Assembly (NCBI GenBank): GCA_022600255.1
Contig: JAHZKU010000134.1
Coordinates: 1 to 6,522, forward strand
From: Actinomycetes bacterium
GTDB lineage: Bacteria; Actinomycetota; Actinomycetes; S36-B12; GCA-2699445
Direction: 5' to 3'
DNA: 6,522 nt
The position numbers and the translations under genes were made by a program. How positions within the stretch are numbered: the stretch's first letter is position 1; each line of letters starts with the position of its first letter. This document shows positions 6,401-6,522 of the stretch, in pieces. The notes under the pieces were generated by a model. That model was not told the DNA's origin, did no database searches, and was given only the letters and a program-made list of their open reading frames with translations.

Positions 6401-6522
6401 ACAACTTCAACGCACCCCAGGCCATTGCGCGAGCCGCAGTCTTGTACGTATTCCGCTGTTTGGTGCAGGACGACATCCCCCTGAACGACGGGTGCCTAAT
6501 CCCGGTGCAGATCATTCTGCCG
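3466..6522 (+). CDS. Single-chain 5-oxoprolinase (HyuA-HyuB fusion), 3'-partial
   Basis: The enzyme opens 5-oxo-L-proline to L-glutamate using ATP, in the cytoplasm. One frame stays open to the window edge (1019 residues, no stop); single-chain family members run about 1200-1290 aa, so roughly 200 residues are missing. The hydantoinase-A N-terminal region starts with WIDRGGTFTDVV (13-24), followed by KLLSHSPAQY and KMGTTVATNALLE. The ATPase-like A core has FVGRADTAVVDAYL, SSGGLTD, LSGPAGG, FDMGGTSTDVA (286-296) and AAGGGSI (326-332), then CFGGAGGQHAC (454-464). An Ala/Pro/Thr-rich stretch (~607-627) lies within the C-terminal part of the A half. The B half starts near residue 704, with NAPYRGGTHLPDIT and SRGHHADIGGITPGSMP (824-840). 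The N-terminal 'KLLS...P.QY.DAA..GIR' pattern favours 5-oxoprolinase over hydantoinase. ATG 3466 fits the usual N-terminus, but I see no clear Shine-Dalgarno. It starts 27 bases after tRNA-His. Confidence 0.93.
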   Translation, partial: MTTVNTAPGWEFWIDRGGTFTDVVGHDPAGELHVRKLLSHSPAQYRDAAIAGIRSILEIPNGPLTNANISSVKMGTTVATNALLERQGDRTLFVTTRGFADSLRIGYQNRPRLFDLHIQRPEPLYEQVLEVDERVTADGIVLSQVQPDLLRAPLLTMLDQGIRSIAVAFMHAYRFPAHEQAVAALARELGFTQVTTSHETSSLIKFVGRADTAVVDAYLAPILARYVSQVADELGDVNLQFMQSSGGLTDASTFRARNAILSGPAGGIVGASRVSEALGASKLITFDMGGTSTDVAHYNNTLERTFDTEIAGVRMRAPMLAITTVAAGGGSICSFDGTRYRVGPASAGADPGPLAYGRGGPLTITDCNVMLGRLQPEFFPAVFGPGGHAPLQSDAVSGAFAAFADEIQAATGVQRSPAAVAEGFLEIAVTSMANAIKSISVQKGHDLADYALSCFGGAGGQHACAVADVLGIETVLIHPLAGVLSAYGMGLADKSAISEGSIEQSLQAFTLLDLQEQFLTHDSRTKTDLLRQGTPESAITMSRLVRLKYAGTDTALPVQLADPVQMHSAFENQHRARFGYVQNETDVVIDSIVAEARFRPSEARPVRSSTTDTGPQAAAPTDAPAAPVRTVTAHVNGEAVETPVFQRDMLCVGQQIPGPAIVTDPMATTYVELGWAAHCEPDQTLRLIRAQPRSQTQAIGTSVDPARLELFNSLFMSIAEQMGFALQNTAQSVNIKERLDFSCAIFDAHGGLVANAPHIPVHLGSMSETVRQLISERGADMQPGDVFASNAPYRGGTHLPDITVITPVFAGPADHQRIIFYVGSRGHHADIGGITPGSMPPHSRTLTEEGVVIDNLRIVQAGALDEDGIRDVLGSAEYPSRNPDRNLSDLAAQVAANQRGVFELGQLVDTYGQPTVAAYMQHVQDNAEEHVRRVLANLASGEFTTTLDNGATIAVRISVDQVERTAIVDFTGSSDQLTNNFNAPQAIARAAVLYVFRCLVQDDIPLNDGCLIPVQIILP

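Overview
The window looks like ordinary chromosomal DNA from a high-GC Gram-positive bacterium, most likely Actinomycetota. Three things point there. GC is high, roughly 60% by eye. An oligoribonuclease gene is followed directly by tRNA-His(GTG), a neighbourhood often seen in that phylum. Two genes appear to have leaderless promoters, with a -10 hexamer sitting 6 bases before the start codon. I cannot name a genus. All confidently called genes are on the + strand, and I see no mobile element, CRISPR array, prophage or toxin-antitoxin signature.

Layout. Positions 2-958 hold the 3' part of an opine (octopine/nopaline-type) dehydrogenase gene; its NAD(P)-binding N-terminus lies outside the window. 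A 290-base gap follows with one compact hairpin and no convincing gene. Positions 1249-1557 encode a 102-residue protein I do not recognise. Positions 1681-2556 encode a tandem two-domain universal stress protein with both ATP-binding loops intact, preceded by a good Shine-Dalgarno, a candidate promoter and a small inverted repeat. Positions 2632-3273 encode oligoribonuclease (orn) with all DEDDh catalytic residues and an unusual Ala/Pro/Ser-rich N-terminal extension. tRNA-His lies at 3362-3438 with an encoded CCA end. From 3466 to the window edge one uninterrupted frame encodes a single-chain ATP-dependent 5-oxoprolinase (HyuA-HyuB fusion). It is cut off by the window after 1019 residues.

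Functional reading. There is no obvious single pathway. Opine dehydrogenase and 5-oxoprolinase both act in amino-acid metabolism, but they are separated by unrelated housekeeping and stress genes with their own candidate promoters. Orn clears short RNA and cyclic-dinucleotide breakdown products, and the universal stress protein is a likely ATP-binding stress or dormancy factor. Each gene seems to be transcribed largely on its own. The possible exception is 5-oxoprolinase, which starts 27 bases after tRNA-His with no obvious promoter or Shine-Dalgarno. The points most worth checking are the two leaderless starts, the orn N-terminal extension, the unidentified 102-residue protein and the tRNA/5-oxoprolinase junction. 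I found no clear evidence of a previously undescribed system.
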